11,851 nucleotides of DNA, taken from positions 1-11,851 of the forward strand of contig JAAAUF010001121.1 in NCBI GenBank assembly GCA_015499985.1. Direction: 5' to 3'. This document shows positions 1 through 9,389 of this stretch, in pieces. This DNA is from Haplosporangium gracile. Its lineage: Eukaryota > Mortierellomycota > Mortierellomycetes > Mortierellales > Mortierellaceae. The notes beneath the pieces were generated by a model. The model was given only the letters and a program-made list of their open reading frames with translations. It did no database searches and had not been told where the DNA came from. The position numbers were made by a program, and so were the translations under genes. The first letter of the stretch is position 1; each line of letters starts with the position of its first letter.

Positions 1-82
1 AGCAGCGGCAATTGTTGCGCAGAGCCAGGTTGTGGACCGGACTGCGACTGGTGGACGGCTCTTGGAAGAGTTTGGTATGTAG
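1..82 (+). CDS. Possible 3' end of an unknown gene (partial, cut by window edge)
   Basis: In the frame starting at base 2 the sequence is open and ends at TAG (80-82). It reads as a short Ala/Val/Glu-containing tail ending in LLEEFGM. An AATAAA polyadenylation-type signal lies at 126-131, 44 nt after the stop, which fits a plus-strand gene end converging on the splicing-factor gene. A GTATGT at 75-80 could instead be an intron donor, in which case the stop is not used; I found no convincing downstream exon. Both other plus frames and the minus strand are partly open too, so the coding call is weak. Too short to assign a family. Confidence 0.33.
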   Translation, partial: AAAIVAQSQVVDRTATGGRLLEEFGM

Positions 83-536
83 CTCCCTTCACTATCGAAT
101 GCCTCCTTGGGCGTTTTACTGGAGAAATAAAATTGCGCCCGAAAAATCATTTCCGAACAGTTAAAGGACGAAGTTTATTAAGGAACCTATGCCAAAACTA
201 CTTTGAGCATGGAAATGATGGGGCAAGTATGGGCCTAGTGGAAAAGATATAGAGAGAAAAAAGAAGGAAGTAGTGATAGCAACACCGAGGGAGGAGAGCG
301 AGTCCATTTTCCTCCCCTTCAAGATCGACGCGATCACTAGAAGAAAAGGGAAAGATAGAGACGGAGCAAATAAATACATTGCTAGCGTGCAAGCAGAACG
401 GCGATGCCAACAGCATATTGTTTTATGTTTCTTTGTCGTTTCCCTGGTCTGGCGTGGTCATGGCTGGAACGGTGGAGATGCCTATCTCTCGTCGGTGTTC
501 ACATCGATGCTTGCGGAGCCTTCAGTCTCTGATTAT
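83..536. other. Intergenic stretch between convergent gene ends
   Basis: About 450 bp with no supportable gene. It should contain the 3' UTR of the minus-strand splicing factor (stop at 537-539) and the end of whatever lies at 1-82. Plus-strand AATAAA motifs occur at 126-131 and 369-374; a minus-strand AATAAA (TTTATT on the plus strand) is at 174-179. Short open frames here have no recognisable protein features and overlap the real gene end. Confidence 0.6.
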
Positions 537-3259
537 CTACAAGTTAGCTGCACTAGGAAAGCGGGCGTTATAAAGTAGCTCCGGGAGAAAGGCAGCAACA
601 ATCTGCCTACCGGCAAAAAATCGACCTCCCAGCGTCTGTACTGCATTCGTAGCTGACTGGACACTATCAAACTTCAAGAAAATATCGCCCTAAAAAGTAC
701 AGAAAAAACAGTGGCGTTAGTTGGTTCACTGAATAGTCCTCATTCACTATGATTAGCAATCAGTTCACGTACCAGCGTGTCCTGTTGGACGTGGATGTGA
801 ACGACGGGACCACTCTTCTCGGCCTCTTCCTTGACATCTTCTTCTAGTTCTTGTGCCCATTCCGGTTCAGTTTTGCTATGATGCAGTATAGGCAAAAATA
901 TATGAGGATATTAGATTTAGTACTATCGTGACAGCGTGTTGTACTTGATAAATAGAAAAGAGTATATTGCTTACTCTTCTTCAGTGAACATGTTCTTCAA
1001 CAGAACAGCGCGGGATGGCATCACGACGGGGAGTTGCCTAGGTGGACTATTGAACAAATGTTCGCGTTAGTCATACGCATAAGTAGAGTGACGGGATGCT
1101 TAATAATCATTTTTGCAGTGAAACGGGATCTGACTTACACAAATGAAGGAACGGGAGTGGGGGTAACTGCTGCTGGAGGAGCGGCACCACCCATGCTACT
1201 ATCGCCTCTAGCGAGTTTCTGCATGAGTTCTGCACGAGATTGCGAAGTCATGGCATATCCAGCAGTATCTAATAGAAAATAAATCATAGGCGGTTAGGCG
1301 ACAATCTTCTACAAGGGATTCTGCGATATCCTATGGAGTCTCTCAGATCGCTTACCACTGTCATCCATGCTAATGGTGTTGTTGATCTGGCCATTGTTGT
1401 TGTACTGATAGCCATTGTTGGAGCCCGTGGTTGTTTGGTTCTGGGTACTTCCTTTCTCAGTTACAAGTCCAACCTTGATCTAAAACGTTGCAGGAATAGA
1501 GGTAAGGAGTAAGCAATGTGATTTTTATGGACGCGATAATGGCAATGTGACCTTGCATGGACAGAGAGGTGTTTGGACCAAACAACATACTGTTCTGTTA
1601 GCCAAGACGTATCCGTTCATGCGCTCCATAGCCTGTTTGGCGTGCTCGGCTTCCTTGTATCTAATATGCGCAGTAACAAGGATGTTAATTTCCAAAGAAT
1701 AACGAGCATTCGATGGCATTACGTCATCATATATGAACTTACTGCACAAAAGCGAATCCTTTGGACTTTCCAGTCTCTGCATCTCTGTGAAGTTTGATAA
1801 ACTCGATGGGTCCAAATGGCTCGAGAACCTGCTTCAGGTCCTCTTCGGTCAAGTCAAAGTTCACTGATCCAACATAAAGACGATGCTGTGAAAGGTCCAC
1901 GGGAGGAGTCTGAGGAGCAACTTCAGCGACAGCGTCTTGACTATAGGAATGGTGGGATCGAAAATAAAATGTGAGTAAGATTGCTCCCGAGTCGATTATG
2001 CCTGGCACAATATATGATCGAGAAGCGTCCACTTACGCCTGCGATGCTGCCTGGAGAGCTAGCCTATTCTTCTCTGATTCCGTGTGTTTGGCGATAACGG
2101 GAATACCCAGCAATTTTTGACCAGTCAATGCAATCGCCTTGACAACCGAGTCCTCGTCATAAAACTCCACGTATCCCACACTAAGAAGAGAACGTATCCC
2201 CAATAATTGAGCGTAAGTTTTGTGTAATACCTGGTAGTAATTAACCAAACATGTATGTGAAAACAGCTTACCCCTTCGATCTGCCTGTGTTACGATCTTC
2301 GATGATCCGAGCAGCGCGCACTTTTCCGGCTTGCGAGAAGAAAGACTCCAGTTCAGACGAGCGAAGACGAGCAGAGAGTTGCATTACAAAGACGGTTCTT
2401 CTGTCACAGGTAGCTTCATCTGCAGGTGGAGAGGGGGATCTTCTGCGACGATAAAATCTATAAAAGGCAATAGAAAGCGCATATTAGTACAACGCATCGC
2501 TTCATTCCAACAAGTTGTGTGCCAGATTTAACAATGAAGGCAGCACCCACCCTCCGCCACCATAGCCCCTAGGGCTCCGACTCCTGCGAGAACTGCGTTC
2601 ACGGGATCGGCTTCTGCGGCGGTCTCTGTCGTAGCGGTCGCTGTGATGTCCACGACTGTCTCTGTAATCCCTGTAGTCCCTCTCCCTGTCCCTATGATCC
2701 CTGTGCTCCCTGTAGTCTCTGTCTCTGTCTCTGTGGTCCCTGTACTCTCCATAAGATCTGTGGTCTCGTGAGTGTCGTGGAGAGCGGGATCGGGAGCGGT
2801 GACGGCGTCTGCTGCCTGATCTTTCATCTCTCTCCTTGGAGTAGCCTCGTTCCCTCGATCTTGAATAAGGCTGTTCATGGCTGAGGGGAGATCTAGATCC
2901 ACGGTAAGGTTCAACAGAGGGGACTCTTTCACGGCTAGAGGTTCGACAGCAGAAAAAAAGCTAGCTCTGTTAACACATGTCCTTTTCTGTTGCGACAAAG
3001 AGTCGAGTGACATACATCGGTTGCACATGATACCCTTGTTGAAGAGTAACGTACCTCTTTGAATCTCTACGAGAAGACTCAACTTCCATGGAGGAGCGCT
3101 GATTTTCCTATATAAAATGGCGCAGATTGAGAAAAAGCAGAGTTGATTATAGCTAAGCATCTTGTCGATTGATTGATTGTTAAGGATTAAGAGTGTAGAT
3201 CGTTTGGATACCTGTGGTGGGAAGGATGCGTCGATAGGTTCGGTTGCTTCGTAGTCCAT
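537..3259 (-). CDS. RSD1: RBM39/Rsd1-type splicing factor: RS domain plus three RRMs
   Basis: Predicted 546-aa nuclear SR-like splicing factor of the RBM39 (CAPER)/Rsd1 family, which links U2AF/SF3B to the branch-site machinery (family knowledge). Exons on the minus strand: 3259-3212, 3107-3055, 2934-2551, 2442-2272, 2180-2037, 1940-1743, 1660-1591, 1479-1356, 1268-1139, 1037-975, 875-773, 689-537; they sum to 1641 nt in one frame ending in TAG. The Arg-rich RS/RD/RE domain spans about residues 34-167. RRM1 is about 178-253 (RNP2 VFVMQL at 179, RNP1 KGVGYVEF at 218). RRM2 is about 287-364 (LYVGSV at 288, KGFAFVQY at 327). The C-terminal UHM-like RRM3 is about 451-534 with GRFFAGR at 518-524. 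Human RBM39 is of similar length (530 aa). I start at MDYEATEP because its context is G at -3 and G at +4; an in-frame upstream ATG at 3370 has a weak context and lies in promoter sequence. The RRM2-RRM3 linker carries an Asn/Gln/Thr-rich segment. Confidence 0.93.
2551..2934 (-). other. Exon 3 of the splicing factor: RS domain with RD/RE/YR dipeptide repeats
   Basis: This 384-nt exon encodes almost the whole RS domain. The ends are classical RS ([26 protein letters not shown]). The middle instead alternates Arg with Asp, Glu, His and Tyr ([20 protein letters not shown]). At DNA level this gives an imperfect 6-nt periodicity on the plus strand from about 2650 to 2750 (CTCTGT/CCCTGT units), a place where slippage could change length in steps of two residues. 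Confidence 0.85.
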
Positions 3260-3475
3260 CTCCGTGAGTTGATCTGTGATTGAATGAAGGTGTAGGTGTG
3301 TGGCTACAAGAGAGAGTGTGTGAGAGAGAGAGGAGAGAGTGGTTGGGTGGCAAAGTGGAAAAAATTCCATTCACTTTGCCCGCTCCGACCAAGCCACCTT
3401 ACCAGCACGTCTGAACTCCTCCCCTTCTCATTCCCCTTTTTTCTTCCTTATTCGTTCACCAACCATTCGCGGAGC
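3260..3475. promoter_or_regulatory. Shared 216-bp promoter region between divergent RSD1 and PGS1 genes
   Basis: The start codons of the splicing factor (3259, minus) and the PGS1-type enzyme (3476, plus) face away from each other, so this region must hold both 5' UTRs and core promoters. Each gene has a pyrimidine-rich tract on its own coding strand. For the minus gene it is the complement of the GA-rich run at 3308-3340. For the plus gene it is the C/T run at about 3418-3450. No clear TATA box is placed well for either gene. CT-rich core promoters are common in fungi. Confidence 0.7.
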
Positions 3476-5618
3476 ATGTTGGCAACGATCCATTCTCTTC
3501 GCAGTGTCGCACCGACCACCAAGACGGCCTCCATGGCCACTTGTGTGCGACTTTTGGTGACACAGACAGCAAAAGCAAGACAAAGTGACGAGGACTATGT
3601 TGCAAAAACGAGAGGGCTCTTTCACGACAACCGACCTGCCCTTCCCCGATTTGTCATCCAGGGCGATACTGTCACGCCTATTCTCAGCCCATCCAAGTTT
3701 TACAGCGAGATGAAGGTATCTGCTTCTCGAACGGATATCTGACGGGATCGGGCTATTGCTTGAGTGTACTTGTAACTAGCTAACGTGATCTATTGATATT
3801 TGGACCGTTGCTAGGACCATATCAAGAAAGCGCAAAAGTCGATCACCCTGGCAGCGCTGTATCTTGGGCACACTGAGAACGATCTTGTAAGAACCCTCAC
3901 TCATCTGGACACTCTCTGGACACTTTCTGGACACTCTCTGAATACCCTCGAATACTTCATGACAATATGACTAAGCCAGCACCCGTCGATATTACAATAG
4001 GTCGAGGCGCTATCGGAGGCATTACGGAATCGACCAGGCTTGAAGGTCAACTTACTTCTCGACTCGCTTCGAGGGACGCGAGATTCAGGAAAGGGCAGCT
4101 CGGCTTCTTTGCTGTACCCGCTACTTAAGGCGTACCCAGATCAGGTTCGAATTTCGATGTACCACACCCCTGATCTCAGCGGACTGTTGAAGCAAGTCAT
4201 GCCGCCGAGGTTTAACGAAGGGATTGGGCTTATGCATATGAAGGTCTATGCGTTCGACGACGCCCTGATCATGAGCGGGTAAGACACGTTTTGGATCCAA
4301 TTGCTAGTATATAAGAGTATGGTGCTTACAGCAGGATCGTATATGCATACTTATGCCTAACATTACCCTTTCTCCACACCTCTAGTGCCAATATGAGTCA
4401 TGACTACTTTACCAATCGCCAGGATCGATACATGATGTTCAAGAACAAAGACATTAGCGAGTACTACTGCGATCTTGTCAAGGCAGTTTCGAACCTGTCT
4501 TATGGGTTACAGGACGAGGGAGATGCATTTCAACTGAAGATCGGCAATGGTGTTCCAGATCCAGTAGAGCAAAGCAAGGCCTTCAAAAAACACGCCACCA
4601 AGACGATACGGGCATTTATGAAAAAGTGGGCATCTGTTCAACAAGTACCAAACGACGCCTCTTACGACACGACCCTGTATCCTCTCATTCAAATGGGTCC
4701 TCTCGGTATTCGACAAGACGAAAGAGTCACACTATCCGTACTGGATCATGTCCTTCACGGCCAGGAGCTGAAGGACTCTGCCAAGGTCTTTATCACGTCT
4801 GGATACTTTAACTTTGAAAAGCGCTACAGTCAATCGATCATTCACGCCAAAGCGGCCAGCGTCGGCCTCATTGCTGCCTCCCCCGAGGTACAAATAGTGA
4901 GCTTTGTAGATATGTCTGTTAAAATTGCAAAAGCTTTTGTTCTAACGACTCGATAATATTTACTCGATTTCAACTCATAGGCCAATGGATTTTTCAACTC
5001 TGCAGGTATTTCCAAATACATTCCGCCAGCGTATACACTCATCGAGCAGCGTTTCTTTAACGACGCCAAAACAGCTGGAAATGCTGAGCGGATAAAAATA
5101 GAAGAGTACGCGCGCAAAGGATGGACATATCATGCCAAAGGTAACATCAAGTTTACTACTTGAATGGTATCGCTTCGTACGCGTATGTTAGTGTTTAACT
5201 TTTCACTCAAACTTTACATGTGCAATTAATATTACGATAGGATTGTGGGTGTATCCACCGCACTCTGACCTTCCAGTGATGACCACGATTGGGTCCCCTA
5301 ACTTTGGATACCGGTCTATTGTTCGAGATTTGGAGGCTCAGTTGTTTCTTGTTACTTCCAACCTTGGGCTGAGACAGAGTCTTCACGAGGTATGTCTGCC
5401 GCCGTTTTTATTCGTATTTTCGTTGTCCAATAAGGAGGAAAGGTACCCGTTTTTAACAATAAAGGTGTTCCTCACACTATGATATCATATATATTTAGGA
5501 GCTGACTAGTTTGCGCAAGTACGCTAACCCGGTGACAGAGGAGACCTTCAAGGCACCCGAGCGACAAGTGCCTGTGTGGGTTGGGGGTGCCAGCCGAGCT
5601 ATCCGCACAATGCTTTGA
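3476..5618 (+). CDS. PGS1: CDP-diacylglycerol--glycerol-3-phosphate 3-phosphatidyltransferase (mitochondrial PGP synthase)
   Basis: Predicted 506-aa enzyme converting CDP-diacylglycerol and glycerol-3-phosphate to phosphatidylglycerophosphate and CMP, the committed step toward phosphatidylglycerol and cardiolipin in mitochondria (family knowledge). Exons: 3476-3715, 3815-3886, 4001-4278, 4386-4887, 4981-5140, 5241-5389, 5499-5618; 1521 nt in one frame to TGA. The N-terminus (MLATIHSLRS...) is Ser/Thr/Arg/Lys-rich and poor in acidic residues until about 40, as for a mitochondrial targeting signal. The first HKD motif is H183-x-K185-x4-D190 (HMKVYAFDD), followed by GANMSHDYFTNRQDRY. The second is H415-A-K417-GLW with GSPNFGYRS at 435-443; it lacks an Asp at the usual spacing, which I believe is normal for this eukaryotic subfamily. 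It is a PLD-superfamily enzyme, unlike bacterial PgsA. The start has A at -3. Intron 2 carries an 11-bp tandem repeat, and a hairpin begins in the stop codon. Confidence 0.95.
3905..3948. repeat. 11-bp tandem repeat inside PGS1 intron 2
   Basis: Three near-identical head-to-tail units, CTGGACACTCT (3905-3915), CTGGACACTTT (3916-3926) and CTGGACACTCT (3927-3937), are followed by a degenerate fourth, CTGAATACCCT (3938-3948). They sit within the 114-nt intron 3887-4000, starting 18 nt after the donor. Confidence 0.85.
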
Positions 5619-5640
5619 TTGATCCATGCTAGATCAATCA
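5616..5640 (+). other. Perfect 9-bp inverted repeat overlapping the PGS1 stop codon
   Basis: TGATTGATC (5616-5624) and GATCAATCA (5632-5640) are exact reverse complements separated by the 7-nt loop CATGCTA. The 5' arm starts with the TGA stop codon itself. In the mRNA this would be a stem-loop at the beginning of the 3' UTR; in DNA it is a spaced palindrome of TGAT half-sites. Function unknown. Confidence 0.6.
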
Positions 5641-5667
5641 CATGACATTCAGTGATATCTTTTGTGG

Positions 5668-5673
5668 AATAAA
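5668..5673 (+). terminator. Likely polyadenylation signal for PGS1
   Basis: An AATAAA hexamer lies 50 nt downstream of the PGS1 stop codon, in the 249-bp gap before the eIF4E start codon and ahead of an A-rich run. The position fits a short fungal 3' UTR. Confidence 0.6.
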
Positions 5674-5867
5674 AGAAAAAAAAGCAGTCGCACTTTTTTC
5701 ACTTTATTTTTTTATGTGTATTCGAGTGGGTCACCTTTCGTTGGATCTATGCGCGCCCCTTCCATCCACACTTCATAATCACCCATCGTCCCGACTCTTG
5801 ATCACCACTCACGCGTTTACACACTCACCCACCCGCTCAACACACATACCGTACATACACATCCATC
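5674..5867 (+). promoter_or_regulatory. Promoter and 5' UTR region of eIF4E
   Basis: The 194 bp between the PGS1 poly(A) signal and the eIF4E ATG are T-rich at first (about 5695-5715). They then become strongly C/A/T-rich with CACC/CACA/CATC motifs and almost no G in the last 60 bp, the usual look of a fungal leader. Upstream ATGs at 5714 and 5749 matter only if transcription starts before them; the frame from 5714 runs into the eIF4E start and stops at 5879-5881. No clear TATA box was assigned. Confidence 0.55.
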
Positions 5868-7096
5868 ATGGCTCAAAGTGACAACAACACCCTCGCAGTT
5901 CCCGCCGAAGAGAGCAAATACGTCACTGTCTTCAACGATCCCGTCAACTTCAACGCCAAACACCCTCTTCACAGCTCATGGACCCTCTGGTTCGACAACC
6001 CCGGAAAGAAGTCCAATGCCAACAACTGGGAGCAGTCGCTTAAGGAACTCATCACTTTCGATACCGTCGAGGACTTTTGGGGGTAAGGACGACTACGATT
6101 TCGGCATTTTAAAGTCTCCGTTGCCACAGCTGCTGTTGTTCGTTGCTGCCAGCTCTTTTTGTCCGGTTATTGTGAAAATTGTATTTTTTTTGGACGCCCA
6201 GTCCTCCTCTTTCTTTCTTCCCTTACTCCTACTATTCGTCAGCTGCGGATACAATGCGACTGATCCCTTTCTTGCCGCAGTCGATGGCGAGGGAACAGAT
6301 ACACTTCCTCTCAGTATCCTGCGATTTTGTTTTTTGCGTATGCTTTTAATGCGACGGGCCCGTTGTGATATCTGGTTGTCGCGGCCAGCGTCTCAACTAA
6401 CAATATCGTTTTTTGATCATAGTAGCTAACATATGCTCCATATCTCCGCTTCACTTATATTAGTGTTTACAACAACATCATGAAGACCTGCGACCTCGCC
6501 ATCAGCTCCAACTATCATCTTTTCAAGCAGGGAATCAAGCCAATGTGGGAGGATCCCGCCAACAAGCGCGGAGGAAAGTGGAGCATCCAGTTGCCCCGCA
6601 ACAAGACCATGAGCGAAATTGACAACATTTGGCTTTTCACCGTAAGCTGACGTTCCTGAAGAAACCTGATAATGGATCTTTTGTCTTAGATGTTGTATTT
6701 TTTTCGCACTCTGGAGCATCGGTGTCTAATCTCAAGCTTCGATTATGTTACGGAACCATTAGATGCTTGCCTGCATCGGCGAGGCCTTTGAGTACGAGAA
6801 CGAGGTTTGCGGAGCTGTCGTGTCAGTTCGTAAGGCGTTTTTCAGGATAGCCGTCTGGACGCGGTCATCCGACAACCAGGACATGGCTATGAGCATTGGG
6901 TACGCAGACTCACTCAAACTTTCTTCTTTCGAATATGTATGAATGGCTACTTAGCGCCATAGCTGTTCTAACATTTTCATTGCTTGAAATCTCTTTTAGA
7001 CGCACTCTTAAGAAGGCCGCCAACATCCACGGCGCTATGGAGTTCCAGAGCCATCACGACTCTTCCTCGAACGCGGGCAAGGCCTGGACCGTCTAA
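5868..7096 (+). CDS. Eukaryotic translation initiation factor 4E (mRNA cap-binding protein)
   Basis: Predicted 208-aa class I eIF4E, the cytoplasmic protein that binds the m7G cap and recruits eIF4G. Exons: 5868-6082, 6464-6641, 6763-6899, 7000-7096; 627 nt in one frame to TAA. The start has a strong context (A at -3, G at +4). Cap-stacking Trp residues are W54 (human W56) and W100 with adjacent E101 (human W102/E103); W163 matches human W166. The eIF4G-binding surface is marked by VEDFW at 67-71. The phosphate-contact strand reads RKAFFRIAVW at 154-163, so R154 and R159 take the places of human R157 and K162. The N-terminus before the HPL motif is about 31 residues. Intron 1 is 381 nt, the longest in the window. 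The C-terminus (NAGKAWTV) is short, as usual. The gene lies downstream of PGS1 on the same strand and is convergent with the coiled-coil gene. Confidence 0.96.
6083..6463 (+). other. Long first intron of eIF4E
   Basis: A 381-nt GT-AG intron (GTAAGG donor, TTAG acceptor) with a CTAAC branch-point-like motif at 6426-6430, against about 90-200 nt for the other introns here. Removing it joins the Trp-Gly and Val-Tyr-Asn codons in the expected eIF4E order, so no protein sequence is missing. The exon-1 reading frame shifted by one stays open through most of it, which looks like chance. I see no clear snoRNA boxes. Confidence 0.85.
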
Positions 7097-7749
7097 GAGA
7101 ATTCCATTCGAGGGGGATCTTTGACGAACGTGTGCCGCTTCGCAAACCGAGTGCATCTTGTTTGATAACATCACTCTCCTCCCTAACATCCCATCCTTTC
7201 TTATTATCTTTTTTTGCGTACATGTCTTTCAGCACTCCATACGCTCCTTCTGTCGTCAGGTCTTTGTATCTCTCGTTGTTTTCATCGTCGCTCTACTACT
7301 CTACCCGCACACATCCTCTTCGCTTAGCGATCCTTCTTTTACTTTCATGTTCTCATAAGCACTCCCTCTCTTTTTTACTTACCATCAGTCTCATTTTGCA
7401 CTCATACACCCATCCACCCGCACTTTTTTTATTCTTTTCTTTTTCTTTTGCTTAGCCCCCACTGCTCATTGTTATTTAGTTTCTCTTTTCTTGTACTATT
7501 CATTTTTTTTTTTTTTTTCAGATAGAACACATCTTTTCATAGCCATTTTCTCTCTCTCAAGTTTGATACCTCGAGCAGGTCGATTAAGAGTGAAGCACAA
7601 ACACCAGCAAACGAACATTTGCTGATAAAAAGAAACGACGAAAGGGAGGCAGACGATTGATGCGTTTTGTTTTAATCGCGGAGCCTTTGATAGCAATAAA
7701 TCTTAGCATATTACTATTGGATCGGTATCGACGAAGAGTGTTATACGCA
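7097..7749. other. Convergent 3' region between eIF4E and the coiled-coil gene
   Basis: 650 bp without a supportable gene. From about 7180 to 7560 the plus strand is strikingly pyrimidine-rich, including a T16 homopolymer at 7503-7518 followed by CAG. Minus-strand AATAAA (TTTATT) is at 7428-7433, about 320 nt past the coiled-coil stop; plus-strand AATAAA is at 7695-7700, about 600 nt past the eIF4E stop. If used, the two 3' UTRs overlap. A 7-bp hairpin (CAGCAAA/TTTGCTG) is at 7605-7624. The 107-codon open frame across this pyrimidine tract is low-complexity and not credible as a protein. Confidence 0.6.
7503..7518. repeat. T16 homopolymer
   Basis: Sixteen consecutive T residues within the pyrimidine-rich convergent 3' region, followed by CAG. 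The length is likely to vary and to be error-prone in sequencing. Confidence 0.9.
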
Positions 7750-9389
7750 TCAAACAGTAGCTGTTTCTCTGCGTTGAGTGAGCCCCAACTTCAGAGCCTC
7801 TAACGATGACTCCAGTTCGACCAGCTTCTCCCTTTCCGCCAGTAGGTTGAATTCTTCCCGACTGGCGCTTTCCTCTGCCTCGACGGAGAGTTGGTTGAGA
7901 CGAAGGTACTCTTCCAATGCCGCATTTGCCTCCAGATCACGTTGTCTAGTTGTACAACCAATAGATAACTCAATTAATTAGCGAGTGTAGTTTTTGAGTA
8001 GTGCATGGCGTTCAAATAAGGTAATTGCTTCTTACTTTTCAAGCTCCATGGCCTGGTGTTCAATGGCTTCGAACTCACGGATGTGCGACCTTATCCTGCG
8101 CTCATAAACCTTTTCAAACTGTAGGATCTAAAGCAAAAAATAAACGTCAACAACAAAGATCGTTAGACTCCCTTAACACCTTTGGCCGCCCCTTTCTTTC
8201 AATTTGATCTGAAGTAGGAAAGTAAGCAAAAGAAAGTAGGCGTTATACCAGTTCATCGGCGTTCCGTTCATCTATCATGGAGGACATCTTGCTCTCGGCA
8301 ATCATGACCTCAAGCTGGGCTCTCCTGTCCTCATTCTCCATGACTTTGACCCGTTTCCTCTCAATCTCTTCTGGCGAAAAGGATTTCTTAAGCTCCTTTA
8401 TGATATCAACACAAGACTGTTCGATCCCCTGGATCTCTTCATATTCCACCAGCAACTTGGCCTTCTCCATTCGAGTAATCTCAAGAGGCTCCCGCTCCGT
8501 CTCTTCTCGATCCTGTAAGATCTCCTCTCGACTCTGCTTCAGGTCCTCGATACGGCTCTGGATCTCAGTCAGCTGCCCCTCCTTGCCTGCCAAATCCTCA
8601 GACAACTGTCGGACCAGCCCCCAGAGTTCCTGAAGCCGACCGCTGTTGGCAAGACTGGTTTCCTGTAACTCATCCATAGCACCCTTGAGTTCCCTTGTCC
8701 TGGCATCGGCAATCTGAACAACAGTTTCGCGTTTCTCCTTGACGGTAGTCAATTCCTGTTGAAGCGATTGGATGAGTTGTTCGAGTCGATCATGAGACGC
8801 GCGGTGTTGATCGATCGAGATCTCGAGGCTTTTGATCCGTTCCACGACTTTGGTCTCGACGGGTTGCATATCTGAAAGTTGAATCCTGGCGCTTGACGTA
8901 GATCGATTGAGGAGAGTGGTAGAGTCTGGGTATGCTGGTGTCGTACTGTCGGTCTCATCTCGTCTGACCTGCCTGTCCTTGGGTGTATTGTTCGTGCTGT
9001 TGTTGTTGTTGTTGTTGTTGTTGGCTCCTCTATTCAGGTTGGCCTGACAGATGACAAGAGCAAAGCATTAATCAATAGGCTATTATGTTGGGTTGATAGA
9101 TCACATTGTTCATTGATACCATAGCAAGCAAAGGTTACCGGGTGTGGAGAGGGGAGAGCAGAAGACGGGGTTGTTCCTCGCGATGTTGGCGTCGTTTTGA
9201 CTCGCGCGGATGTAGGAATCTTGGGCGTCTGCTGGGAAAGGTTCCGAGGTGATTCGGCGGTTATCCTCCTGGAGGTGTTTTCTGCAGTCCTGTCTGTGTT
9301 CGTGTTGGTGTTGGTCCTTGCGTTGACAGTGTTGTAGGTAGTATTACTGCAGTTGTTGCTAGTGTTGGTGTTATTGTTAATGTCGTTGC

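Noticed and set aside
2528..3370. A continuous 280-codon minus-strand open frame through exons 1-3 and introns 1-2 of the splicing factor.
   Set aside because: It reads exons 2 and 3 in the wrong frame and destroys the RS domain. Splicing restores clear RBM39-like sequence, so the open frame is chance plus low-complexity DNA.
4393..4956. PGS1 exon 4 extended in frame past 4887 to a stop at 4956.
   Set aside because: The extension is intron 4. Splicing 4887 to 4981 restores the SPE-ANGFF segment expected in PGS1, and a CTAAC branch motif is present at 4942.
5878..6429. A 183-codon plus-strand open frame overlapping eIF4E exon 1 and running into intron 1.
   Set aside because: It is out of frame with the conserved eIF4E start, low in complexity in the intron part, and shows no domain features.
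6830..6845. A 16-nt GTAAGG...CAG stretch in eIF4E exon 3 that looks like a tiny intron.
   Set aside because: Far too short to splice, and removing 16 nt would break the frame. Reading through gives RKAFFRIAVW, in register with the eIF4E cap-phosphate strand.
7132..7455. A 107-codon plus-strand frame after eIF4E rich in Ser, Leu and Phe.
   Set aside because: Composition follows directly from the C/T-rich DNA, with no conserved pattern and no clear promoter or start context.
7605..7624. 7-bp hairpin CAGCAAA/TTTGCTG in the convergent 3' region.
   Set aside because: A 7-bp stem is expected by chance in several kilobases and nothing else supports a function.
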